Shown here: piece after piece, positions 8,036 through 13,994 of the stretch
Position numbering within the stretch: the stretch's first letter is position 1
How the letters are laid out: each line of letters starts with the position of its first letter
Assembly (NCBI GenBank): GCA_022844485.1
Contig: JALHLQ010000004.1
Location: 179,499-215,813, forward strand
Origin: Xanthobacteraceae bacterium
GTDB taxonomy: Bacteria; Pseudomonadota; Alphaproteobacteria; Rhizobiales; Xanthobacteraceae
Length of the DNA stretch: 36,315 nucleotides
Reading direction: 5' to 3'
Translations under genes and position numbers: made by a program
The notes under the pieces: generated by a model
Told to the model about the DNA's origin: nothing
Databases searched by the model: none
What the model saw: the letters and a program-made list of their open reading frames with translations, nothing else

Positions 8036-8281
8036 TCACGCGCCGGGCTTGAACGCTGCCAGCGTACCCGCGCGCAAGGCGGCAGGATCTTTTTCGCCCG
8101 CAAGCGCCAGGCCGATCAGCTTGCGCGCGATCGTCGGCGCCCGCGCATCGGCCGGATCGGAAATATCGAGCGCGGCGCAGACGCGCAGGAAAACGTCGAG
8201 CAGTTTGTGCGCCTGCGCGGCGTCGATGGCGCTGCCGTTTTCGATCAGCAGGCTGGCGAGGCTCGGCGGCGGCGCGCTCAT
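8036..8281 (-). CDS. Small conserved protein (81 aa), paralogue of the gene at 6730-6972
   Basis: MSAPPPSLASLL start, then KLLDVFLRVCAALDI ... IARKLIGLALAGEKDPAAL, which aligns position for position with TLCDAYDRVRKSLHD ... IARRILAVASKGERDPDRL of the gene at 6730. Both are helical, soluble and about 80 residues. Function unknown. A 7-bp inverted repeat (8303-8329) lies 22 bases upstream of the start and could be an operator. Confidence 0.7.
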   Translation of the reverse strand: MSAPPPSLASLLIENGSAIDAAQAHKLLDVFLRVCAALDISDPADARAPTIARKLIGLALAGEKDPAALRAGTLAAFKPGA

Positions 8282-8302
8282 CGAAATTGGTCCCGAAGCG
8301 AT

Positions 8303-8329
8303 TACAACCTACACCATAAAATGGTTGTA
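8303..8329. promoter_or_regulatory. Inverted repeats upstream of the 8036-8281 gene, possible operator
   Basis: TACAACC (8303-8309) and GGTTGTA (8323-8329) are perfectly complementary. Inside, ACCAT (8313-8317) and ATGGT (8321-8325) form a second, offset inverted repeat. The stretch is AT-rich compared with its surroundings and lies just before the minus-strand start at 8281. A regulatory role is inference from position. Confidence 0.35.
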
Positions 8330-8393
8330 TGGCCGCAATGTCAACGCACGCACAATGAGTAAAAGTAGTCAGACCAACGCGCGCGGGTGAACG

Positions 8394-8419
8394 AAAAAGG
8401 CCGCGCTTGCCGCGCGGCC
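8394..8419 (-). terminator. Rho-independent terminator of the 8441-8668 gene
   Basis: On the minus strand, GGCCGCGC (8419-8412), a 5-nt loop, and GCGCGGCC (8406-8399) form a perfect 8-bp stem followed by five T (8398-8394). It begins 22 bases after the stop codon of the gene it serves. Confidence 0.88.
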
Positions 8420-8440
8420 CTTCTCACGCGCCCATGGCGT

Positions 8441-8668
8441 TTAATTCGTGGTGCAGACCTTGACGCTCTTCACCGCGGCGTCGGCCTCGGTGCGCGTCTT
8501 GTAGACGGTGCCGTCGCCGACCACCACGGTGGTGGACGCCGTCGGCTTCTTGTCGACGACCGTGCACTTCTTGGTTTTCACGTCCTGCACGACGTAGAAA
8601 GTCGTCTGCGCGAGCGCCGGGCCCGCGATCGCCACGCTCAGCGCGGCCGCCATGAAAGTCTTCAGCAT
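8441..8668 (-). CDS. Small secreted (periplasmic) protein
   Basis: A 75-residue protein. Residues 1-20 are a Sec signal peptide (MLKTFMAAALSVAIAGPALA, cleavage before QTTFYVV). The mature part of about 55 residues has two cysteines (KKCTVVDKKP and KVCTTN) and the pattern FYVVQDVKTKKCTVVDKKP---TTVV--G--YKTRTEAD-A, which I recognise as a common rhizobial small secreted protein of unknown function. An excellent RBS (AGGAGG, 6 bases before the ATG) and a clear terminator mark it as a single-gene transcript. An inverted repeat GGCGGGG-A5-CCCCGCC (8707-8725) lies in its upstream region. Confidence 0.8.
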   Translation of the reverse strand: MLKTFMAAALSVAIAGPALAQTTFYVVQDVKTKKCTVVDKKPTASTTVVVGDGTVYKTRTEADAAVKSVKVCTTN

Positions 8669-8790
8669 GGTTTCCTCCTGTGTGAGAAGAATGCGTTTCT
8701 TCTCTAGGCGGGGAAAAACCCCGCCGTGCGCCGAACGTTCCTCGGAACCTGCGTGTATCTACTGAATGGATGTTCAGGCGCGCGTGCGCC

Positions 8791-9015
8791 TCAAGCCAGG
8801 CCTTCGTCGGCCTTCGGCTTGAGCGCGGCGGCGATGCGCGCCACCGCCAGCATGGCGTCGGCGCCGACGATGCGCGGATATTCCAGCGCGCAGGGAGCGC
8901 AGCGGAACACGCAGGTGAAGGTTTCGCCTTTGGCGTTCTTGTGCATCTCCTTCAGCGCCGTCGGTTCCGTGCACATCGGGCAGGGCGGCGGCAGTTCGGC
9001 ATGGTCGTGAGTCAT
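8791..9015 (-). CDS. Small zinc-ribbon-like protein
   Basis: A 74-residue protein with two Cys-X2-Cys knuckles (CPMC at about 12-15 and CAPC at about 40-43) separated by a short basic stretch (KNAKGETFTCVFR), as in a treble-clef/zinc-ribbon, followed by a helical Ala-rich tail. It has two further Cys/His near the knuckles (HDH at the N terminus). GAGGAGG lies 7 bases before the ATG at 9015. Zinc binding is inferred from the spacing; the function is unknown. Confidence 0.7.
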   Translation of the reverse strand: MTHDHAELPPPCPMCTEPTALKEMHKNAKGETFTCVFRCAPCALEYPRIVGADAMLAVARIAAALKPKADEGLA

Positions 9016-9394
9016 CGCGTTGCCTCCTCTCGATAAGAGAGCAGCCGGGTCTCCTTCGTTTCGTTTGTCGTCGTGAACGGTTGAGCGGGAGTGCTCGGGG
9101 ACTGCACGGGGTAAACGCGCCGGTGGAACTCCGGTGCCTTCACCTTTGATGACAGATATGTGAGGCGCGTGTAGCGCGCGTTTCCGCAGCGCACAAATGC
9201 GCGCGTGGGTGCTGCCCGCAATTTTCTTGCGTTTTTGCTTTTAATTGATTTTTCGAGACGCCTTTGGCTGTCAGTGAGTAATACGGCGCCACCGTTATCT
9301 GTTACGTTTCCTTGATCACCGGCCGCGATGTTTCCCCAGGCGCCGGTGGCTGAGAGACCGATCGCGCTCCCGCCTGTACCGAAGGAGGGGCACG
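9016..9394. other. Intergenic region between divergent zinc-ribbon genes, no gene seen
   Basis: A 379-bp gap separates two divergently transcribed small zinc-ribbon genes. It is visibly AT-richer in the middle (runs of T and A around 9220-9260) and should hold both promoters. I see no open frame with a credible start and RBS, no tRNA-like cloverleaf and no strong terminator here. Confidence 0.5.
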
Positions 9395-9604
9395 ATGCCA
9401 GCGCCAGAACGCACCCTTCATCCCGCCATTCCGCGCGTCACCTGTCCGCGGTGCGGCAGCCTCATGCGCCTCGCCCAGATCGGGCCCGCTTTCGCCGACG
9501 ACGGCGAGACCGAGACCTTCGATTGCACCTGCGGCTTCACCTACAACCACACGATCCGGCAGGCGCGCGGTTCCGGCCACAGCGATCCGGCCAACGCCGC
9601 CTGA
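9395..9604 (+). CDS. Small zinc-ribbon protein
   Basis: A 69-residue protein with a ribbon formed by CPRCGSLMRLAQIGP (first knuckle, about residues 17-20) and FDCTCGFTYNH (second knuckle, with a single-residue gap C-T-C). An acidic loop (FADDGETET) lies between. This layout is common in rhizobial genomes. GGAGGGG lies 4-10 bases before the ATG at 9395. It is probably a structural or nucleic-acid-binding mini-protein; no specific role can be claimed. Confidence 0.72.
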   Translation: MPAPERTLHPAIPRVTCPRCGSLMRLAQIGPAFADDGETETFDCTCGFTYNHTIRQARGSGHSDPANAA

Positions 9605-9616
9605 GCGTGGCGCGCG

Positions 9617-9910
9617 CTAGCGTGCGCGGTCGGTGAACGTCACGCCGCACTCGCCGCCCAGCCGCCAGACCACGCGGCACGCGCGCCGCTCGTCGCCGCC
9701 GTCGCCGCTGATCTGCAGCGTGAAAACGTCGGGCATCTCGGTCTCGGCATAGAGCCTGGCGCCGCCGTCGGAAATGTCGGTCACCATGCAGGCGCGCGGC
9801 AGCGCGCCCTCGGCCTGGTATTGCGCCACGCGGTTGATGACGCGGCGGGCGAGGTGGCGGCGTTCCTTGAGCACGGGGGCTTGGCGGCGGGTCCGAAAGG
9901 GCATGCGCAT
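9617..9910 (-). CDS. PilZ-like domain protein
   Basis: A 97-residue, single-domain protein with KERRHLARRV (an RxxxR-like basic start), then VTDISDGGARLYAE (the D-S-x-G-G-A motif of PilZ) and a beta-barrel-type remainder ending CGVTFTD. PilZ proteins bind cyclic di-GMP when the RxxxR and D/NxSxxG motifs are both intact; here both are roughly present, so binding is possible. The frame is open to a TTG at 9931, but the ATG at 9910 is preferred. Another PilZ-like gene is at 22607-22855. Confidence 0.72.
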   Translation of the reverse strand: MRMPFRTRRQAPVLKERRHLARRVINRVAQYQAEGALPRACMVTDISDGGARLYAETEMPDVFTLQISGDGGDERRACRVVWRLGGECGVTFTDRAR

Positions 9911-10044
9911 GCTTACCGGCGCCGCCTTCAAAATGCGCTTAACGGGCCGGCGCGATTTTTAGCGACCGCGTCAATGCCGCGCTGAGCGCGAACTTTTGCC
10001 GCCAGCCGGCGTTGGTTTCGCGCCCGCAAGCCGAGGAGTCTGCC

Positions 10045-10314
10045 ATGCGCGCCCGTCATCTCATCCTTGCCGCGCTCGCCGCCGGCGCGTCCGTGTCGTT
10101 GGCCCCGCCCGCCGCCGCCGACCCTTATAAATGGTGCGCGCAATATGGCGGCTTCTGGGGCGGCGGCGGCCGCAACTGCGGCTTCGTCACCTACCGCCAG
10201 TGCATGGCGACGGTGCACGGCATCGGCGGCTCGTGCGAGCCCAACCCGTTCTACACCGGGCGGCGCGAGACCACCGGCTCCGGCCGCAAGATCCGCAAAC
10301 ACCGGCGGGAGTGA
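10045..10314 (+). CDS. DUF3551 family secreted small protein
   Basis: An 89-residue protein with a signal peptide (about 1-25, ending PAAADP) and the DUF3551 signature YKWCAQYGGFWGGGGRNC then GFVTYRQCMATVHGIGGSC and EPNPFY. Four conserved cysteines probably form two disulfides. The tail is strongly basic (GSGRKIRKHRRE). The RBS GAGGAG at 10033-10038 supports the ATG at 10045. DUF3551 proteins are widespread in Bradyrhizobium-like bacteria and have no assigned function. Confidence 0.85.
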   Translation: MRARHLILAALAAGASVSLAPPAAADPYKWCAQYGGFWGGGGRNCGFVTYRQCMATVHGIGGSCEPNPFYTGRRETTGSGRKIRKHRRE

Positions 10315-10323
10315 GCGCAGCGC

Positions 10324-10521
10324 ATGACGCACTACAAAGGCAACACGCGCGACGGCGTCAAAAGCAGCGCCGCCTCTGACCTCACCGACAAGCGCGGCGG
10401 CGCCCGCGACACCGGCAAGGCGGAAGGCCCGGGCAAGGACACGCCGGAAGGCCTGAAGCGCGCGCCCAAGGGGCCTTACGGGCCGACCACGGGCAGGGGC
10501 GGGGCCAAGCGCGGGCATTGA
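10324..10521 (+). CDS. Small hydrophilic, probably disordered protein (65 aa)
   Basis: Begins MTHYKGNTRDGVKSSAASDL ten bases after the DUF3551 stop, so it is likely cotranscribed. The sequence is Gly/Lys/Pro/Asp-rich (KAEGPGKDTPEGLKRAPKGP) with no hydrophobic core, suggesting an intrinsically disordered chain. No strong RBS. Family not recognised. It ends exactly where a degenerate unit of the 30-bp tandem repeat begins. Confidence 0.5.
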   Translation: MTHYKGNTRDGVKSSAASDLTDKRGGARDTGKAEGPGKDTPEGLKRAPKGPYGPTTGRGGAKRGH

Positions 10522-10550
10522 GCGGCGGCTTGCTCACCGCATCTTTGGCG

Positions 10551-10730
10551 CGGGCGGGCTTGCCCGCCGTAGCTCCGGCGTGGGCGGGCTTGCCCGCCGT
10601 AGCTCCGGCGTGAGCGGGCATGCCCGCCGTAGCTCCGGCGTGAGCGGGCATGCCCGCCGTAGCTCCGGCGTGAGCGGGCTTGCCCGCCGTAGCTCCGGCG
10701 CGGGCGGGCTTGCCCGCCGTAGCTTCAGCG
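10551..10730. repeat. Tandem array of six 30-bp palindrome-containing units
   Basis: Six head-to-tail units of exactly 30 bp start at 10551, 10581, 10611, 10641, 10671 and 10701. Each contains a GCGGGC(T/A)TGCCCGC hairpin followed by CGTAGCTCCGGCG. Units differ mainly in the first three bases and in the T/A at the hairpin centre. A degenerate seventh unit (about 20 of 30 matches) precedes at 10521-10550, and a partial unit runs into the GCGGGTGATCCAGTAA end of a dispersed element at 10731-10750. There are no spacers, so it is not a CRISPR. Because 30 is a multiple of 3, the array also stays open as a repetitive frame on the minus strand, which I do not consider a gene. Confidence 0.9.
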
Positions 10731-10892
10731 AAGGCGGGTGATCCAGTAATCTCGGCCTCGGTGCTCAACCCGATCAGTGAATACTGGCCGCCCGCGCGCG
10801 TGCCGCAAATCTGCTGTCCATCGCCTTGGTCCTCGACCTGCCGTTGCGGTCGAGTTCGCTGACGGAGCGCCGGGGGACGGGCCGCTCTCGTA

Positions 10893-11058
10893 AGGACGGC
10901 CAAACCGACGCCCTTCGACGTCGCCAGAAGCACCGGCCTCTCCCGCGAGGGCCTCTACCGCTCGCTGAGCGCGGAGGTTGCCCGGAGCTCGACGCGGCCT
11001 CAAGGTGCTGGAGTCGCTGGACACGGAGCTGGTCGTGCGGCCGAAGGAAGGGGTGTAG
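10893..11058 (+). pseudogene. Decayed antitoxin (HigA/HI1420-type addiction-module antidote)
   Basis: Three frames must be joined to recover the protein. Frame 1 (10893-10976) reads RTAKPTPFDVARS then TGLSREGLYRSLSAE, the N-terminal TPFD motif followed directly by the DNA-binding helix of this antitoxin family. Frame 2 reads CPELDA. Frame 3 reads LKVLESLDTELVVRPKEGV and stops at TAG 11056-11058. The family consensus, from memory, is GLSRE-LY-(A/S)LS-EGNPE---VLKVL. Two single-base frameshifts and an apparent internal deletion of some 45 residues (TPFD joined straight to the helix) show that it is dead. No toxin gene is left beside it. Confidence 0.6.
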
Positions 11059-11197
11059 GGCGGATGGAGTGGCGGCGCGTCAGAGGAAGAGGCATCGGCG
11101 TATGGGCGACGATTCGCTGGTATAACCGTCGCTACCCCGGACTTGCCGGTCATGGTGTCTCTGCTCGATTGTGGCGGATTTTGGCATCATTTTTGTC

Positions 11198-11211
11198 GTT
11201 GAAATTTCAAC
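11198..11211. promoter_or_regulatory. Perfect 14-bp palindrome upstream of darT
   Basis: GTTGAAATTTCAAC is perfectly self-complementary. It lies 73 bases before the darT start, at the point where base composition turns AT-rich (about 11160 on). It could be an operator for the toxin-antitoxin operon; a TTGTCG/GAATAT pair with 17-bp spacing overlaps it as a weak promoter candidate. The rest of 11059-11283 has no gene I can support. Confidence 0.4.
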
Positions 11212-11283
11212 TCACGAATATATGCTTAGCGGAAAGCATGAGTCGGGAATAACCCTGCGAGCTCCTATAGTAGGCAGACTTCA

Positions 11284-11925
11284 GTGGCGTTACCTGAACT
11301 CACTTCCAAAAACGCTTACATCTTTCGGATCACGCACAAAAATAATTTGCCGTGGATTCTGGACAACGGAATTCACTGTCGAAAGTCGAATCTTAAAGAT
11401 CCGAACTTTGTGAACATCGGAATTGTCGACTTGATCGATAAGAGACACGTTCAGAATGTTCCTGAGGCTCCCGGCGGGACGCTGAGTAACTACGTGCCGT
11501 TTTATTTTACGCCGCTGTCAATGATGGCTTACAACATTCACACGGGACGAAATGTGCGCCAGCGATCCAACGACGAGATAGTGATCCTGATGACATCTCT
11601 CCGAGAGCTTCAAAAGAAGGCAAAGAAGTTTCTTTTCACAGATCGTCACGCGTCTCTTGTGGAAGCGAAGTTTTTTTCAGACCTGGATCGTCTCGATAAG
11701 ATAGATTGGGCGATCTTGCAAAACCGGGATTTTAGTCGAGACAATGATGATCTCGGTAAGACAAGCCGTTATCAGGCGGAAGCGCTAGTTCATGACCATC
11801 TGCCAATTGACGGGCTTCTACAGGTTGCCTGTTGCGACGATAATCAGAAGAAGTGGGCCGACAATCTAGTGAAGCAGCGCGGTCTTGCACTTCAAGTTAC
11901 AACCAAAACAGACTGGTACTTCTAA
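11284..11925 (+). CDS. darT: DarT-type DNA ADP-ribosyltransferase toxin
   Basis: A 213-residue toxin of the DarT (formerly DUF4433) family, which uses NAD+ to ADP-ribosylate thymidine in single-stranded DNA and blocks replication. Visible signatures: [12 protein letters not shown] (Arg16, His18, NAD pocket), [22 protein letters not shown] (about 65-86), and [14 protein letters not shown] with the catalytic Glu166. The length is normal and all key residues are present, so the toxin should be active. The start is GTG at 11284; the RBS is weak, which often limits toxin expression. The gene is clearly AT-richer than its surroundings, a sign of transfer. The stop overlaps the darG start by one base (TAATG). 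Confidence 0.92.
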   Translation: MALPELTSKNAYIFRITHKNNLPWILDNGIHCRKSNLKDPNFVNIGIVDLIDKRHVQNVPEAPGGTLSNYVPFYFTPLSMMAYNIHTGRNVRQRSNDEIVILMTSLRELQKKAKKFLFTDRHASLVEAKFFSDLDRLDKIDWAILQNRDFSRDNDDLGKTSRYQAEALVHDHLPIDGLLQVACCDDNQKKWADNLVKQRGLALQVTTKTDWYF

Positions 11926-13028
11926 TGATCACCTTCAAAGAAGGAAATCTTCTGGACGCCAAAGTTGAGGCGCTGGTGAACACCGTAAATACCGTCGGTG
12001 TAATGGGCAAAGGCATTGCGCTAATGTTTAAGGAGGCCTTCCCGGAAAACCTCAGAGCTTACGTTGCAGCTTGCAGAAAGCACGAGGTTAAGGTTGGGCA
12101 TGTGTTCGTTACCGAACGTCAGAATTGGGTTGGTGGCCCAAAGTGGATCGTTAATTTCCCAACGAAACAACACTGGCGAAACCCCTCTAAGATCGAGTGG
12201 ATCAAAGAGGGCTTGCAAGATTTGAAACGGTTCATTTTGGAGAATAAAGTTCAGTCAATTGCTTTGCCTCCGCTTGGAAGCGGAAACGGCGGTCTCAACT
12301 GGGCGGATGTTCGTCCCGTAATAGAAGCTGAGCTGGGGGAAATCCCGAATGTTGAAATAATCGTCTACGAGCCAACAGCGAGGTATCAGAATGTGGCAAA
12401 GGCTGTTGGAGTGGAAAAACTGACCTCGGCGCGAGCGCTTGTTGCTGAACTAGTGCGCAGATACTCTGTACTTAGCTTCGAGTGCACGCTTCTTGAAATT
12501 CACAAGCTTGCCTATTTGCTGCAACGTCGGATTGTTGAGCGTGGAGGCGTTAGTCCGCTAAGATTGGAGTTTCGGGCGGATAAGTATGGTCCTTATGCAC
12601 CGACATTAGGGCATCTGCTTAATAGTTTAGATGGCAGCTATTTACATTGCGAAAAAAGAGTCGCTGACGCCGGCGCGCTCGATACCATTTGGTTTGAAGA
12701 ATCAAAGAAAGATGTTGTGGCTGCATTTTTAAAATCTGCCGAAGTAACGCCATTCCATCCAGCGCTCGAAGAGACAACTAACTTAATAGATGGCTTCGAG
12801 TCGCCCTTGGGATTGGAATTGCTCGGTACGGTCGATTGGCTTCTAAGTCGCGACAAGGTCGAGTCTACAGTCAGAGGTGTAAAGAAAGGACTTGGATCGT
12901 GGTTGGGCGGCGGAGATGCCGCTGAGCGAAAACTGAATCTTTTCGACGACCGTCTGATCGAACTAGCGCTATCTCGTCTCGCGCAGTATTCACAGAAAAA
13001 AGACGATGCCAATGCCACGAGGTTCTAA
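11925..13028 (+). CDS. darG: DarG antitoxin, macrodomain DNA ADP-ribosylglycohydrolase
   Basis: A 367-residue antitoxin. The macrodomain (about 1-155) reads [43 protein letters not shown] (Lys81 at the catalytic lysine position) and [11 protein letters not shown], and removes ADP-ribose from DNA. The C-terminal part (about 165-367) neutralises DarT by direct binding in known systems; here [10 protein letters not shown] ... [17 protein letters not shown] resembles the Panacea/DUF4065-type antitoxin fold (inference by eye). The ATG at 11925 overlaps the darT stop, ensuring coupled synthesis. AT-rich like darT. The frame is open upstream inside darT, but that is a shadow. Confidence 0.93.
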   Translation: MITFKEGNLLDAKVEALVNTVNTVGVMGKGIALMFKEAFPENLRAYVAACRKHEVKVGHVFVTERQNWVGGPKWIVNFPTKQHWRNPSKIEWIKEGLQDLKRFILENKVQSIALPPLGSGNGGLNWADVRPVIEAELGEIPNVEIIVYEPTARYQNVAKAVGVEKLTSARALVAELVRRYSVLSFECTLLEIHKLAYLLQRRIVERGGVSPLRLEFRADKYGPYAPTLGHLLNSLDGSYLHCEKRVADAGALDTIWFEESKKDVVAAFLKSAEVTPFHPALEETTNLIDGFESPLGLELLGTVDWLLSRDKVESTVRGVKKGLGSWLGGGDAAERKLNLFDDRLIELALSRLAQYSQKKDDANATRF

Positions 13029-13104
13029 GGGAGAGCATCGTCATGCCGACGACAATCAGCCGGATGTCTTGGTGACGAAAATTGCTACTGGCGAAATCGA
13101 GAAT

Positions 13105-13242
13105 ATGACAACGACTGACGGCAAGAACGCCGCTGCTGTTGCGCTTGGGCGTATGGGCGGGAAGGCCCGGGCTGAAGGCATGTCCGCCAAGAAGCGCAAG
13201 GAAATTGCTAAAAAGGCGGCAAAAGCCCGTTGGGGGAATTGA
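13105..13242 (+). CDS. Small basic protein, possible nucleic-acid binder
   Basis: The product from ATG 13105 is 45 residues: MTTTDGKNAAAVALGRMGGK then ARAEGMSAKKRKEIAKKAAKARWGN. The LGRMGGKARAEGMS-KKRKEIAKKAA-ARWG pattern recurs in many small proteobacterial proteins and looks like a basic helix pair. The frame is open back to an ATG at 13006 (78 residues) that would overlap the darG 3' end; the upstream residues do not match the family, so the internal start is preferred, with low certainty. It directly follows darTG and may be part of the mobile unit. Confidence 0.55.
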   Translation: MTTTDGKNAAAVALGRMGGKARAEGMSAKKRKEIAKKAAKARWGN

Positions 13243-13268
13243 ATGCGGTTTTTCACGGCCGGAAAATA

Positions 13269-13390
13269 GTCTTTGACAACGTGACGCTGCTCCGCTGACG
13301 TGGCGGCAGACTCGCGGACTGCGCCTGGCGGGCCTTTTTTATTCACATCACAAGGGTCATCGCCCTGGCGAAACCCATCCGTGCGGGCGC
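13269..13390. repeat. Imperfect direct repeat, copy 1 (decayed 5' region of the terminase gene)
   Basis: Aligned by eye with 13860-13994, this stretch shares TTGACA-CGTGACGCTG, CTCGCGGACTGCGCC, GCGGGCCTTTT, ATTCACA, ATCATCGCC-like, TGGCGAAACCC and CGTGCGGGCGC in the same order, with small gaps. In this copy the -10 box (TAGTAT in copy 2) is TGACGT and the start codon ATG is CTG. It is therefore a dead duplicate of the promoter and start of the small terminase gene. Confidence 0.8.
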
Positions 13391-13449
13391 TGCGCGCGGA
13401 GGGCAGAAGAGCGCGCGCAGAAGAGCGCGCGCGGTGAAGCACGCGCGCC

Positions 13450-13749
13450 TTACACCAGCTCGAGCCGCAGGGTGCGTCCGACAATCTTGGCGGCCCGCTG
13501 CAATGTCGCAATCGTCACGTTTCCGTCCTTGGGATCGAGCAGCCGGCTGATCTGGCTGCGGCTGGTCTTCATCCGCTCGGCCAGACGCTTGCGCGAGAGC
13601 TTCTGCGCCTTCATGGCTTCGGCGATCTGCCAGGCGAGCACTTCCTTGATGGCGACCGCCTCGAATTTCTCCAGCTTGCCTTGCTCTTTCAGGAAATCGT
13701 CGAGGGTCGGCAGATCGTCGGTGGTGCGGGGGGCTTTCTTGCTCTTCAT
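13450..13749 (-). CDS. XRE-family helix-turn-helix protein, HigA-like antitoxin
   Basis: A 99-residue DNA-binding protein. The C-terminal half has the helix-turn-helix KLSRKRLAERMKTSRSQISRLL (about 53-74) followed by VTIATLQRAAKIVGRTLRLEL, typical of antitoxins of the HigA2 type. The N-terminal part is charged (TLDDFLKEQGKLEKFEAVAIKEVLAWQIAEAM). No toxin gene is found next to it: the upstream side (13750-13860) holds only its promoter and the downstream side the dead terminase duplicate. It may act alone as a regulator. The gene lies exactly between the two direct repeats and is read away from the terminase. Confidence 0.8.
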   Translation of the reverse strand: MKSKKAPRTTDDLPTLDDFLKEQGKLEKFEAVAIKEVLAWQIAEAMKAQKLSRKRLAERMKTSRSQISRLLDPKDGNVTIATLQRAAKIVGRTLRLELV

Positions 13750-13802
13750 GTCGGTATTCCGACCGGCACCCTGCGAGGCCGGTCACCAATTATTCTGTAC
13801 CA

Positions 13803-13831
13803 TATATAAGGCATGAACCATAAATTGTCCA
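13803..13831 (-). promoter_or_regulatory. Promoter of the XRE antitoxin-like gene
   Basis: On the minus strand: TGGACA (13831-13826), exactly 17 bases, then TATATA (13808-13803). Spacing and sequence fit a housekeeping sigma-70 promoter. The ATG is 54 bases downstream, so the leader is long enough for autoregulation by the HTH product. Confidence 0.6.
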
Positions 13832-13859
13832 GTTTGCGCCGCGCGGAACTCGGATTTAA

Positions 13860-13994
13860 GTCCTTGACAGCGTGACGCTGGTCGGATAGTATTCCCACAT
13901 GCTCGCGGACTGCGCCCGGAAGGGTGCCTCCGGCGGGCCTTTTCATTCACAATCCGAGGATCATCGCCATGGCGAAACCCGTTCGTGCGGGCGC
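13860..13994. repeat. Direct repeat, copy 2 (intact 5' region of the terminase gene)
   Basis: The counterpart of 13269-13390. It carries the promoter (13864-13892), the leader and the first codons of the small terminase gene. It includes about 13 extra bases (around GGAAGGGTGCCTCC) that are absent from copy 1. Confidence 0.8.
13864..13892 (+). promoter_or_regulatory. Sigma-70-type promoter of the packaging genes
   Basis: TTGACA (13864-13869), 17 bases, TAGTAT (13887-13892). This is the best consensus promoter seen in the window. It lies 77 bases before the preferred start of the small terminase gene and is back to back with the promoter of the XRE gene. Confidence 0.7.

Noticed and set aside
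10551..10730. CRISPR array
   Set aside because: The repeats are contiguous without variable spacers, and no cas gene is present in the window.
10382..10933. A minus-strand frame encoding repeats like AGATAGKPAH
   Set aside because: The frame is open only because the repeat period (30 bp) is a multiple of three. The residues mirror a DNA repeat, there is no RBS, and this type of translated repeat is a known annotation artefact in such genomes.
13746..13946. A toxin partner (HigB-like) upstream of the XRE gene
   Set aside because: The frame ending just before the XRE gene shows no RelE/HigB motif and overlaps the promoters of both neighbouring genes.
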